Source of the DNA: Emiliania huxleyi CCMP1516
Lineage: Eukaryota > Haptophyta > Isochrysidales > Noelaerhabdaceae
Assembly (NCBI RefSeq): GCF_000372725.1
Contig: NW_005201165.1
Coordinates: forward strand, 61,818-125,817
DNA length: 64,000 bases
Direction: 5' to 3'
Below are positions 1 to 10,100 of this stretch, in pieces. The number at the start of each line of letters is the position of its first letter. The stretch's first letter is position 1. The position numbers and the translations under genes are program-made. The notes beneath the pieces are model-generated. The model searched no databases. It was not told where the DNA came from and worked only from the letters and a program-made list of their open reading frames with translations.

Positions 1-1505
1 AGGGCGAAACGCCACTCGAAGCCTGCGGGCCGCCGCACCAGCGAGTAGCCAGTGTAGGCTGCCGTCGAGAGCAGTGCCCCGAAGCTAGCGCAGCGCATCA
101 GGCCGAGCTTGCGCTGCAGCCAGTCGTAGGCGAGGGTGCGAAGGGTGAGCCTGGGCACATTTGCCGCCGCGTGAAGGCGGCTGCTCACAGGCGTGAGGTA
201 AGCGAGCGGGCAGAGGGGCAGGCCCGAGGACAGAGGTCGCCATCATGACGAAACCAAAGTGGAGCGAGGTCCAGCCGAAGACCTGTTCATGCCAGGCGGT
301 GTGAAGAGCCGCCTGGCCGGAGAGGCCGGCGGGAGAGGCCGGCGTGGTGGAGGCGTGGGCTCGCCTCCTTGAGCCACAAGGCTTGGCACGTCATCAGGCA
401 GGAGGAGGCCGTGTTGGAGAGGAAGGAGCCCAGCCCAACCACCACCACCACACGCCAGCGCGTCGCCTCCGGCTGCTGCTCGGACGACGCGCGCCGCGCA
501 AGCGCCGGCCTCGCCCCTTTCGGCGGGGCGGCGGCGCGAGGCGGCGAGGCGAGGCCGCCCGACTGCTCGGCCGGAGGCAGCTGGAAGAGGGCGACGAGCA
601 GCGCGGCGAAGCCTGTTTATGGCAGCGAGCCGTCACCCAAGTCCGGAGCAGGGGCGGAGGGCGACGAGCAGCGGAGCGACACCGACGGCGGCGCCGACGT
701 AGAAGGGCGCGCGCACCTGGTGTGCAGGGGCCCGCGGGTTGTGAAGGGACGCTGGTCACAGAGGGTTTCCGGCTGGAAGGACGCGAGGTACGTCGAGCTC
801 GGAGAGGCCGGCGCCTGTTCACCGCGTGGCTGGTGTGAAGAGGCGCGGGACCGCCCCGCACACGCAGCTCTCGGAGAGGCGCGTGCCGACGCCAGGCCCA
901 AACATGAAGCAGAGCGAGGCGATGACTCCGATCCACGACATGAGCTTGGGCCGCTCGGATGGCGCGGTGATGTCTGCGATGTACGCGTTGGCGGTGGCGG
1001 AGGTGCCGGAGAAGGCGCCGAGCAGGAAGCGCCAGCCGAGCAGCGCGCGGAAGGTTGGCGCCTGCGCAGAGCCCAGCATGCCCACGGCGGAGCCAGCGAG
1101 CGAGACGAGGAGGATGGGTCTGCGGCCGAGTCGATCGGAGGCGGCTCCCATCCAGAGCCCCGCCCCGATCTGAGCGACGGCGAAGGTGGAGAAGAGGAGG
1201 CCGAGGCTCGAGGCGTCGCCGCCGAGCGCCTCTACCAGAAAAGGCATTACCGGGACCGTGAGCGCCGAGCCGAGCATGTCAATGGCGACTGTCGTGTAGA
1301 TGATCAGCAAAGCGCGGTCGCGCGGAGAGTAGAGCCGGCGCGGCGACGACGACGACTCGGCAGGCGGCAGCGCCGGCTCCGCAGGGGAGGAGGCGGTGAG
1401 GAGGCGTCTGCGGCCGTACCTCTCAGCCCGCTTGCGCGCGCCCTGCAGCGCGTTCGCCGCCGCTGCTGCGTCTCGCTCGGCGGCACTCAGGCAGCTGGTC
1501 TGCAT
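1..1505 (-). CDS. MFS transporter (partial, runs off left edge)
   Basis: Major facilitator superfamily carrier in a membrane; substrate unknown. Translation starts at the ATG at 1505. A basic N-terminal tail of about 60 residues precedes the first transmembrane helix. The loop 2-3 signature GAASDRLGRRP is intact, and helix 5 ends in FMFGPG. Exons read by eye: 887-1505, 792-814, 683-716, 365-612, then about 200-282 and about 1-150. Splicing in phase gives GPGVGAGLSELD, then VRAPFYVGAAVG, then FAALLVALFQLPP, the usual MFS order in this region. Introns are 72, 75, 70 and about 82 nt; the first (815-886) and fourth (283-364) have GC-AG borders and end in the TTCAC/GTGAA hairpin. A low-complexity loop follows helix 6. 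The C-terminal helices lie outside the window. Family assignment is firm; the exon borders below 282 are approximate. Confidence 0.8.
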
Positions 1506-1569
1506 TGGGTCGCGAATCGATGTTCGCTACCAGGGCCGTAGCGCTGCCTTCGTCTAGGGCTGGCGGAAG

Positions 1570-1730
1570 GTGTCGGCGAGGCTGTGATCCTGGCGGTAGG
1601 TGACGCCGTCGGCGAGGCTGTGGGGCTGGCGGAGGTGTCGGCGAGGCTGTGGGGCTGGCGGAGGTGTCGGCGAGGCTGTGGGGCTGGCGGTAGGTGTCGG
1701 CGAGGCTGTGGTCTGGCGGTAGTCGACAGC
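1570..1730. repeat. 29-bp tandem repeat
   Basis: About five to six imperfect copies of a 29-bp unit built around GTCGGCGAGGCTGTGG, just upstream of the MFS gene. It has no coding sense on either strand. It is a minisatellite close to the presumed MFS promoter. Confidence 0.85.
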
Positions 1731-1757
1731 TGTGAAGTCAGAACCCCCGGCCGGATT

Positions 1758-1790
1758 TCATGTACTTTTAGCTTACTGGGAGAAAAGAGA
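1758..1790 (+). repeat. Short dispersed motif GTACTTTTAGCTTACTGGGA
   Basis: First of four copies of a motif of about 25 bp. The others are at about 5663-5690 (reverse), 23470-23496 (slightly diverged) and 30925-30950 (reverse). All lie between genes. Confidence 0.6.
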
Positions 1791-1822
1791 AAAAGTTTGT
1801 GTTCTGTAGGCCCCTAAGGGCC

Positions 1823-2173
1823 CTAAGCGCGGCGTGAGAGCTCGGAAGCGAGCTTTGCACGGCGATCGAGGATGGCACGGTTCACCCCCTTCACCGAAGC
1901 GATGGAGATGAGAGATTGTTTGTTTGGAGATGCGTTCCGCGTGGTGTGACACAAATGAGAGGCGGGAGTGGGGAGGGTACGCGGTGCGGTCAACGCCCGA
2001 GCGTTGAGCCTTGCGCGCAAGGCGGTTGATCTTTGCAACTGGCGGCGAGAAGCCGCCGCCGAATGTCTCGTGGAGAAGCAGGCAGGTTGAACTTGTTTTC
2101 GTTTGGTGAAGATCCCATCATGGTAGTGGCCACGCTGTGACTTGACGTAGCCTTGGCCGGTGGTGTTTCTCAA
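1823..2173 (-). pseudogene. Fragment of a repeat-encoded ORF
   Basis: An open frame of about 116 codons containing GQGYVKSQRGHYHDG. This resembles GKGWVKEHKGQYYDA in the repeat-encoded frame at 18286-18756, with the same spacing of G-x-G-x-V-K and G-x-Y-x-D. It is therefore probably a remnant of the same dispersed family, not a host gene. The rest of the frame is basic and shows no domain I recognise. The similarity is short, so this is tentative. Confidence 0.3.
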
Positions 2174-2302
2174 TGTATGTGGCTCTTACGTACATTCCCG
2201 GAGGAAGACTGCTGATTTTATCTCCCTGACAAAGAAGCTACAAGTAAACCCCATAGGCAGAGCTATCAACGGACGGGCGTTACGCGCCTTCGCCGAACAC
2301 AT

Positions 2303-3937
2303 ATGTCAGGCGTTACTGGGCCAGCGTATCCGCCGCCGCTCCCGCCGTTGTTACCGCCGGTGATCGCACCCTCGCCGCCGTTTTTGCCACCCGTGTCACC
2401 ACCGCCGTTCGCGCCACCGCCGCTGCCACCTCCGCCACTGACTCCGCCGCAGCCTCCTCGATCTCCACCGGGGCACCCGCCGCCGCTCTCACCCCCACCC
2501 CCACCATCGCCACCTATCACACCACCTCATCCGCCTCTGCTGCCGCCGCCACTGCAACCACCCCCGCCACCGCTGCAACCGTTGCCTCCGCATTCTCCGC
2601 CGCCGCTGCTCCCACCACCACTGCCGCCGCCGCCGCCGCTGCAGCCGCCGCCGCCGCTGCAGCCGCCACCGCCGTCGTGGCCGCCGCCACCGGCGAACCC
2701 GCCACCGCCGCCGTCCCTGCCTCCCCTGCCACCGGCAGCACCGCCGCCACCGCTGCCGCCATCGTCACCACCACCTCCTTCTCCACCTCCGCCATCCCCA
2801 CCGCCCAGGCTTCCGCCGGAAGTGCCTCCTCCAGCGACTCCTCCTGCCCCTCCAGCATCCCCACCACCACCCTCGCAGCCCGCGCCTCCCGCCGTGCCTC
2901 CGCGGACGCCTCCGACAGCTCCCCCGCCACCAGTGTCTGTCCACCTATCGTTTGCAGCCACGGGCTCCGCGGATGCATTCAACGCCTCGACCCTCACCGC
3001 CATGGAGGCTAGCCTGGCGGAGGCCATCGGGGTTCCCGCGTCCATTATCCGCTTTTCTCTCGCGAGTCAGGCGAGAGAGGCAGTTCCAGTGGAGTTGAGC
3101 GCTCGCATTTTCCCCAGCGAGGGCTCAAACGCCACTCTCGGAGAAGCGCTGGTTGCGGCGACCACGCTCTTCGCCTCGCCGCACCTCGCGAGCTCGGTGC
3201 TCGGCGCAGAGGTGGCCGCCTTTCGTGGCGTCTCGCTGCTCTATCACAACCCCCCTCCATTGGCGCCGCCCCCTTTTTCGCCGCCAGAGAAGAGAGGGTG
3301 GAGCTGGAGGAGGCGACTGGCGCTGATACTGGGGCTGTGCATACCCCTTGGCCTACTCGGCCTCTGCCTCATCGCCGCCGTGGTCGGCGTGTGCGTGCGA
3401 CGGCGCCGCGGCAGGCAAAAGCAGGCTGGCGTGGCACCGGCCCCCTCCAAATCTGAGGCTGGAGGGTCGCCATCGGCGGAGCCGGCACCGGCTCGGCTCT
3501 CTCTTGCCGATGCCGCCTGCGCTAGTCACGCGGCCGCTAGCGCCGGCGCTGCGCTGCGACTGCACGCAGCGATCGCAAAGCTCCCCGGAGGCGACGATGA
3601 CACCAAGGAGACCAACACGGCCGACACCGCTGTCGAACCGCCGCCCGCAGCAGAGTCCAGGCCGCCAGCGCCCTTCTCCATTGCGAATGCTGCGGCGGCG
3701 CACTCGGCAGCCTCGAGCGCCGGTGCAGCGCTGGCAGCGCACGCGGCCATCTCAAGACTACCAGGCCCCGATGCGAGCGAGTCGGGCGGGGGCAAGCTCG
3801 AGCCGATTCAAAGTGCGCCCGCGTTCACGCTACCGCCGCTGCCGGCCGGGCTGCCGCGCGTGAATTCGAGCCAGTTTGAGATTTCGAGCGCGAGCGCCTC
3901 CGTGTCGCAAAAGAAGGAGCAAGCGCAGCTAGATTGA
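2303..3937 (+). CDS. Proline-rich single-pass membrane protein
   Basis: A 544-residue frame. Residues 1 to about 210 are almost entirely PPP/SPPP/LPP repeats, as in hydroxyproline-rich wall or surface proteins. A folded segment of about 110 residues follows (about 211-325, starting VSVHLSFAATG). One strong transmembrane helix lies at about 338-363 (LALILGLCIPLGLLGLCLIA), followed by a basic stop-transfer run (RRRRGR). The cytoplasmic tail holds two related Ala-rich repeats, LSLADAACASHAAASAGAA (about 399) and FSIANAAAAHSAASSAGAA (about 458). No signal peptide follows the ATG at 2303, so an upstream exon may be missing; the region before it is repeat-derived. Codon use fits a real gene. Function unknown; a role at the cell surface is inference. 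Confidence 0.6.
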   Translation: MSGVTGPAYPPPLPPLLPPVIAPSPPFLPPVSPPPFAPPPLPPPPLTPPQPPRSPPGHPPPLSPPPPPSPPITPPHPPLLPPPLQPPPPPLQPLPPHSPPPLLPPPLPPPPPLQPPPPLQPPPPSWPPPPANPPPPPSLPPLPPAAPPPPLPPSSPPPPSPPPPSPPPRLPPEVPPPATPPAPPASPPPPSQPAPPAVPPRTPPTAPPPPVSVHLSFAATGSADAFNASTLTAMEASLAEAIGVPASIIRFSLASQAREAVPVELSARIFPSEGSNATLGEALVAATTLFASPHLASSVLGAEVAAFRGVSLLYHNPPPLAPPPFSPPEKRGWSWRRRLALILGLCIPLGLLGLCLIAAVVGVCVRRRRGRQKQAGVAPAPSKSEAGGSPSAEPAPARLSLADAACASHAAASAGAALRLHAAIAKLPGGDDDTKETNTADTAVEPPPAAESRPPAPFSIANAAAAHSAASSAGAALAAHAAISRLPGPDASESGGGKLEPIQSAPAFTLPPLPAGLPRVNSSQFEISSASASVSQKKEQAQLD

Positions 3938-4334
3938 GCGTCTGCGGTGTTGGTTCTGAGGCTTGGGTATCCCTTAGCCATTGATACCTGTACGTCCATG
4001 AAAGAGTATAAAACGTGTACGTTTATAGTTGCAATTGATCACGAGAGATTTATCTATCTAAATCCGCGGGGTACATTTCTTGTTTAGGGGGTAAGGCCGA
4101 GGCAGAAAAGGTTTCCTTTTTTCTCCGTTTTCTTCACACGATTTTTCCTGTGAAGAGAAGCGTAGAGAAACGGACCTTTCAAACTCGGTGTCGAAACACC
4201 AGCCCGACGCGCACGACAGTTCCACTTCAAAATCTTTTTCATGTTCACTTAGAGAATGAATACATGTACATTGCAACTTAGAGCCGTCGTTTTGTGCACG
4301 GACCGCATCGATCCCGTCGTCAAAGCTCAACGCA
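3938..4334. other. Intergenic, AT-richer
   Basis: About 400 bp between two same-strand genes, more AT-rich than its neighbours. It probably holds the 3' UTR of the upstream gene and the promoter of the next. I see no repeat or RNA gene. Confidence 0.5.
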
Positions 4335-5225
4335 ATGGCCGAGGCAGCGACAGCGTCCGGTCTGCCCCCGCCCGCCACCTGCACGGCGCTGGCTTCCCTG
4401 CGCGTGACCACTTGCGGCGAGCAGGGATGCACCCCGCAAGCGGTGAATGCCCGTCCCGGAGACAATCTGTCGTTTGCAGTCTGCGTCGAGAACCACTCTC
4501 ACCGCGGGAGCTCTGTTGACTATGTGCCCGCTACACTGATGGAGGGTGCGCTGGTCAGCGTGCGCTTAGCGTGCTCCGACTTCTCCGCGCATGCGTCTGG
4601 CTGGACCTGCGCCGCCGGGTGGGATGGCCTTGTGGAGGCTGTGAGCTTTTTGCCCAGTCAGGAGCTCTACGTCGGAAGCTTCGAGATGGGGGAGTGCCAC
4701 CGACTCTTCTCCGATCCGAGCTGGATCAGGTGCGTCTACGAACCCGCCTCGTGCAAACCTATTCGCCCTTGCGCACAACTTCGGCTGAGTCGGTCGGTTG
4801 AGCTCACTCCTGCAGGCCGCGGGGCCACGGTGGCTGCAAGTGGGCAGAGCAACGGCGGAGAAGTATGCCTTGGCACCCTTACAGTCCGGCTGCAAGATCA
4901 ACCGTCTGCGCTACTAGACGGGATCTCAACCACAGGAGCGCCGATCAAGGTGGCGGTCGTCGCCGACGCTGCACCCGGCTCGATCGCCGTCGACCGTTGC
5001 ACTGCTAGCGGCTTGCAGCAGCGGATTGGGGCGGAAGGGCACTCAGAGTACTACATCAGCGGACCACCGCCACCGCCGTTGCCATTGCAGCTACCACCAC
5101 CCTTGTGGCCACCGCCCTCTGCAGCCCGAGGATGTCCGCCCACGTGCGGAGGCTTGTCATGTGATCAGTACCCTTCGACACGACCGCCACCGTCCGGCGG
5201 CAAGGCATACGCTCTGAGGCCGTAG
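4335..5225 (+). CDS. Cys- and Pro-rich protein, unknown function
   Basis: A 296-residue frame from a good ATG (GCAATGGCC). The first about 240 residues have scattered paired cysteines (TTCGEQGC, CKPIRPCAQ) and look like a disulfide-stabilised extracellular domain. A PPPPPLPLQLPPP linker follows, then a short cysteine cluster (CPPTCGGLSCDQYP). Small C-x-G-x-x-CD modules like this occur in algal secreted proteins, which is family-level recall and not a firm match. There is no obvious signal peptide at the chosen start, so a 5' exon may be missing. It could pair functionally with the Pro-rich membrane protein upstream, but only adjacency supports that. Confidence 0.5.
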   Translation: MAEAATASGLPPPATCTALASLRVTTCGEQGCTPQAVNARPGDNLSFAVCVENHSHRGSSVDYVPATLMEGALVSVRLACSDFSAHASGWTCAAGWDGLVEAVSFLPSQELYVGSFEMGECHRLFSDPSWIRCVYEPASCKPIRPCAQLRLSRSVELTPAGRGATVAASGQSNGGEVCLGTLTVRLQDQPSALLDGISTTGAPIKVAVVADAAPGSIAVDRCTASGLQQRIGAEGHSEYYISGPPPPPLPLQLPPPLWPPPSAARGCPPTCGGLSCDQYPSTRPPPSGGKAYALRP

Positions 5226-5880
5226 AATAGCGACGGCTGCATCTAGCTCTTTGCGCGGGTCAAGCAAGTGTACCTGCCTGGCCTCCCCTTGATGGTCCTA
5301 TAGGCGGGCTTCTCCACAGGCAGGAGTCGATCTTGGAGGAGGGGCAGGCGTGCTGTACCGACCCGTCGTGGCTTCGCATCTACCTCTTGCCAGCGGCTCT
5401 CCTCGGCACCAGAGCACTCCATCTGAGCGCCAGAGCCTGTCCTGCTCCTGGCGCGGGTCCCTACGCACGCCCTTACAATCATACGCATAAAAAACCCCAA
5501 GAGAGTAGTAGGAAGGCGGGAGAATCCAAAAAAGCCGCGCAAAAAGCCACAAAAACCCAGAAGGACTCAATCAATCGATTGTACTGACTGCGGTGGTGTG
5601 AGTGAATGCACCATGAGCAAAAACCTGACGAGGCCTGTAAGTACATTACGAGAGTTTCTCTCTCTCTCCCAGTAAGCTAAAAGTACGTACATTAAAAAAT
5701 GGGACAAACTAAAAGCCAGCTGCTAAAAGCCGCGGCAAGACACACAAAGACATACAAAATGGGCCACTACTGCATGGGGGTTAGCGGATTTGCCTCGTCC
5801 CCCTTCCAGTTGGTCCCCTTCTTAAAGTGGCTGGGACTGGCTTGCCGACTTGGCCGCGTGCTCTAACTACACGCTGCGAC
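5226..5880. other. Intergenic with a short dispersed motif
   Basis: Contains a CT-run and a reverse copy of the CCCAGTAAGCTAAAAGTAC motif at about 5663-5690. No gene seen. Confidence 0.5.
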
Positions 5881-6696
5881 ATGCCTAGCCCCTTGCCGGC
5901 TTCGTTGCCTCTGGCCAACACCACCCTGCTGCAGCAGCGGCCCACGAAGCGGCGGCGACGTCAGTCTTACAATACAGAGTTTAAGATCAAGCTTGTCAAG
6001 CTGGCACTCTCGCGGCCGAGCGGACAACGAATCAAGCCCACCTGTCGCGAGTTCCCCGAGGTTGAGCCGGCGCGACGCACCTGCCAAATTGCCCCACCAA
6101 GCTCCGCCCCTCCTGAAACCCATTTTTCGCCATAGGTCCAGTTGAGGAAATGGATAAGAGCGTTCGAGGCGTCGGTGCTGGCGTCCCCCTTGGTGGGTAG
6201 CGCCCAAGCGCCCGCGACCACCGAGCCGGACGTGCAGGATTCGGATCCCAGCTTGGCAGTGGCTAGCGCCCAAGCGCCCGCGACCACCGAGCCGGACGTG
6301 CAGGATTCGGATCCCAGCTTGGCAGTGGCTGTGCCGGTGCTGGCACTCCCGCTCGCTGTGCCCTGTGGCATCATTATGCAGGGCAGCTACGCCTTCGCTG
6401 CCGCCTCGCCGGCGGCTGCCTCGCCGCCCATGCTACCCGCATTGACCGTCCCTCCAACTGTGCGCGGGACCGCCATCTCTCGGGAGCGGCCTGTCGTCGC
6501 GGCGGCTTCGCCAGTGGCCGCTGTAGCAGTGCTGGCAGCGCCTCCGGTTCCGGTGATGCTGCTGGAGGCGCCGGCGCCGGTGCCGATCTGCCAAGTCGCG
6601 CCATTCCCTCCCGCGGCCGCGAGCATGCCAGCACGCCCACGTGGGACGCAGGCCGAGGCAGAAGCTGCTGAGGACTTGCTACTGCTGAGTCGGTGA
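5881..6696 (+). CDS. Helix-turn-helix DNA-binding protein (transposase-derived type)
   Basis: Two exons, 5881-6060 and 6136-6696, separated by a 75-nt GT-AG intron in phase 0. The joined protein reads KRRRRQSYNTEFKIKLVKLA, then RIKPTCREFPE, then VQLRKWIRAFE. This is the layout of the Brinker/CENP-B-like HTH found in transposase-derived DNA-binding proteins: a basic entry, a first helix with Y-x-x-x-F-K, and a final V-x-x-W recognition helix. Everything after about residue 75 is Ala/Pro/Val-rich, low complexity, with no transposase catalytic residues. It is therefore either a domesticated DNA-binding protein or a transposon remnant. A perfect 66-bp in-frame duplication sits in exon 2. Confidence 0.55.
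6199..6330 (+). repeat. Exact in-frame 66-bp tandem duplication
   Basis: Two back-to-back copies (6199-6264 and 6265-6330), each encoding SAQAPATTEPDVQDSDPSLA plus VA. No differences seen between copies, so the duplication is recent or under gene conversion. Confidence 0.9.
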
Positions 6697-7187
6697 GGGG
6701 GCTCAGGCCTCAGAGGGCTCAGCAGGGTGCTAGCTAGCAGGTAGCAGGATTGCGAGATAGGTGCGAGGGGAAGGAGGAGAGAGGGAAGCGCGGAAGAGTC
6801 GAGGAAGTCATCGACCGTCGTGGTCGGGACGGGTTCTCCAGCGCACCAGTCCCTTGGGTAGAGTGCCGCCCGTTCTGGCCTCTTGTCTTACCTATATAGC
6901 GAGAGAGCCAGGGAGAGCAAACACGATAGACAATCCAGACAGGACTCAGGAGGGAGGTGAGCTGGACGAGGAGGAGCGATCTCAGCGCTGTGATCACATG
7001 CGAGTCAAGCAACAAGAGAGTCGGGGAGTCACAGTGTCAGTGAGCATGTGAGCTCATTTGGGAGGTGTATTGTTTCCAATGGCGGGCAGATGGCGGGGGG
7101 GACACGACGGGGCGCTACTCACAGGTTTTTAGCACACTGAATATCTGAAAAAAGTGTATACGCGCGCATTTAATGTGGTGGCGCGCG
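6697..7187. other. Intergenic between convergent genes
   Basis: Separates convergent genes and should contain both 3' UTRs. No repeat family from elsewhere in the window was seen, except a weak match around GTGCTAGCTAGCAGGTAGCA to 38.8 kb. Confidence 0.4.
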
Positions 7188-10100
7188 TCATACTGAGAAG
7201 TCCTCCGTCTCGGCCAAACCCTGCTGCTGCTGCGGCTCCTCGAGCCCGATGAATTCCCGGCTCACCAAGCCGACTCGCACCTACAGCCGAGAAGCAGCTC
7301 GGACACGCCGCCGAGGGATCACCGAGGTCCGCCCGGCCGGCGACTCGCGGCTAGCTCACCCTCCGGCTCGCGCTCAGCTTGACGCGGATCGACTTCCACC
7401 GCGACCTGTTCACAGCAGTGCGGTGTGAATAGAGACGCGATTCACAGCGTGAGGCGGGCCGATGTCCATCGCGACCGCGGCCGCACGCGCGGCCGGAGCT
7501 GCACGCCCGCCGCCGCCAGCGCCTCGTCGCCGGCAGAGAGGGAGGCGCCGGGCGGTGCGCTCGCACTCGTCAGTCTGCTCGCCCACGAGGCCGTCGTGCG
7601 GCCAGAGGTGGACCCGCCCGACCAGCTCGACTCCGCAATCCCGCCCCACGAGGCGGCGGGCGGGCGGGAGGCGGCGGGCGAGGCGAGTGGAGGCATGGAG
7701 GAGCGGCTCGGCAGCAGCGACGGGCGGGAGGCCGTCTGCGTGAGCGCCTTGGCCTGGCATGGGGCGAGGGCGAGAGATGGGCGAGAGATGGGCGAGACGC
7801 AGCCGAGGTATAGGCGAGAGACGGGGGAGAGACGGGAGGGGTGTGAGGTTGGCCGACCTTTCGCGGGGCGAGGGCACGCAGCGCGCGCAGCTTGAGCGGG
7901 ACGGAGAGGAATACGTTGTTCGACAGGTGCGACGAGCGGCTCCCCGCGCCCGACTGCACCGCGTCGGCGACGAAGGAGAGGCCCGCCCCCACGGTCAGGG
8001 AGCAGCTCAGCTGCCCCGTGCCGCGCGTCGTCCCCTTCCACACCAGCGGCTGAGAGACCTCCAGCCGCCCGCCCACACCCTCGCCGCCCGTGCTGCAGCG
8101 GCCCCACGCTCCCCTCGCGGAGCTGCGCGGCCACGAGTGCGACTGCGCGCCGATGCTGCCGCCAGGCGCCTCCGCGAGCGCCCCGCCGCTGCCGCTGCTG
8201 TCGCCCCCGCCCCCCTCACCACGCCTCGGCCCTTCTCCGGAGGCTTCGCCGCTGCTGCGGCCGGCGGCGCCCCCCCCCGCGCGGAGCAACCGCTCGACGG
8301 GCTCCGAGAGAGGGACCATTGCCGTGCCTGTGAACGGGCGGGGGGTGAGGCGACCCTCCCCCCCTCGCTCGGGTGAGCAGCACCGCCGGTCAGCGCCGAG
8401 CGGGTCGTCCTTCGAGCCGATGTCGCGGTCGAAGACAGCCAGGATGAGCGTGACATGCCGCAAGTCTGCGAGCGAGCACGAGAAGCGCAGCAGAGGCAGC
8501 TCCGCCTCGCACCAGCTGCACGTATCGTCGGCGCCCTCGCCCCCGAAGCCAGCCGACGGGCCGCGCACCGAGCCGCCCATCACGGCGCGCCACGCCCTCG
8601 CCTCGCCGGTCACGGCGGTCCCTAGTGGAGTGAGTCGAGGAGTTGGGCTCTCGCGCCCCTTGCTGACCTCCCTCGCCCGCCCCGGGTGCGCCCGTCGCGA
8701 GGACACCCTTCTTGACCGAGGAGGTCGGGACCGGCCCGCCGAGCAGGCCGGGCGGGTTGGTGAAGAAGGCGATGTACCTGCGAGCCACACGTCCACGAGG
8801 CGTCCAGGGCGTGCCCCGCCGCAAGGGTGTGGGGCGGGGGAGTGGGACGCACGGGTCGCTGCGGCCGCTCAGGTCGGCGGGGATGATGCCTTGCAGGGAG
8901 AGGGAGCCGAGCCGGGCGCACGTGGTTGCGGTCGCCTAGTGTAGCGGTGACCGCGGAGGGGTCGCAGAGGGGACAGAGAGGAAGACATCGCAACGCGCCT
9001 CGTGCTGCGCCTCGTGCTGCGCGCGGCTCGAGCCGGCGGCGCCTAAATGAGTCGCCGGTCACCGTGAAGCGCTCCCCTCCCCGCGCCGCGACTCTGGGGC
9101 CGGCGGCGCCGTGCAGCCGCGCCGAAGCGGCCACCTCGAAAGTGGCGAAGACGGGCTTGTGGTCCGAGGTGGAGACGCCTGCTCGCAGCAGCGGCACTGG
9201 CGAGGCTTCGCAGCGGGTGCGAGCGTGCGGGCGGGGGGCAGGGCGCCCGGCACGGCGGCGAGGCTGGTCTGCGTTACGGCAGAGGAGCCTCGTCCCGGCA
9301 TTGATCGCCAGAGGATGCGGTCGCAATACGAGGGGATGCGCTGCTGCTTGTAGTGCGCGCCGCGCTGGCGCAGCACCTTGAAGGTCGGAGGGAAGGAGTA
9401 CTGCCCCTCGGAGAAGCGAGCGAGCACGTCGCCCGCTCGCTGCGAGTGGCGAAGCTGGTCGGCCTCCCACAGCGCCTGTTCACGGCGGCGGGTGTGAAGA
9501 GAGGCGCCGCGAGGGGAGAGGGGGCCGGCCCGCCGACGTCGCAGCTGCCTCCCAATCCTCCTCCTCCACCAAGTCTCGCACGGCGGCGTGGTGGGCCTCG
9601 TGCTCCTTGAGCGCCTCGGCCGGCAAGCCGGCCGCCTGCTGGCCACCAGTTCAACTCATGACTTGGCCACTCAATTTTAACCAATGACACTGGCAGGCCG
9701 GCCGCCTGCTGGCCAAGCTTGAGGTCGACCTGTTCACGACAGGGTGTGTGAAGACACGCCGCCCGCACGAGTCTGCTCGCCGAGCGTCCGGCCGAGACCC
9801 TGTAGTTGAGGTCTCCGAACCAGAAGCAGTGGTCGAACTGCGACGCGACGTCGAGCCGCCCACGCGCGGCGCGCCTCTGCTCGCCGATGGCGCCGGCCTA
9901 GCGAGCGGAATCAGCGGTGCGTCGAGCGTGGGACCAGGCCGGCCTCTGCTCGCCGCCCGCCGTCTCGAGGTGTGCAGACCGCGCACGTCCCTCGGCATCT
10001 CGACTCGAGCATCGCCATCTCGATGTCTCCGGCTTGATAGTCTGGCAAGACCGTGGCTGCATCTCGGCTGCGTCTCGGCTGCATCTCGGCTGCGTCTCGG

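Noticed and set aside
394-936. Long Arg/Pro-rich frames overlapping the MFS gene
   Set aside because: Composition (runs of R, G and A) and absence of motifs mark them as frame shadows of GC-rich coding sequence; the MFS reading explains the region with splicing.
2266-3045. Gly-rich antisense proteins opposite the Pro-rich protein
   Set aside because: GGC/GGT codons are simply the complement of CCG/CCA proline codons.
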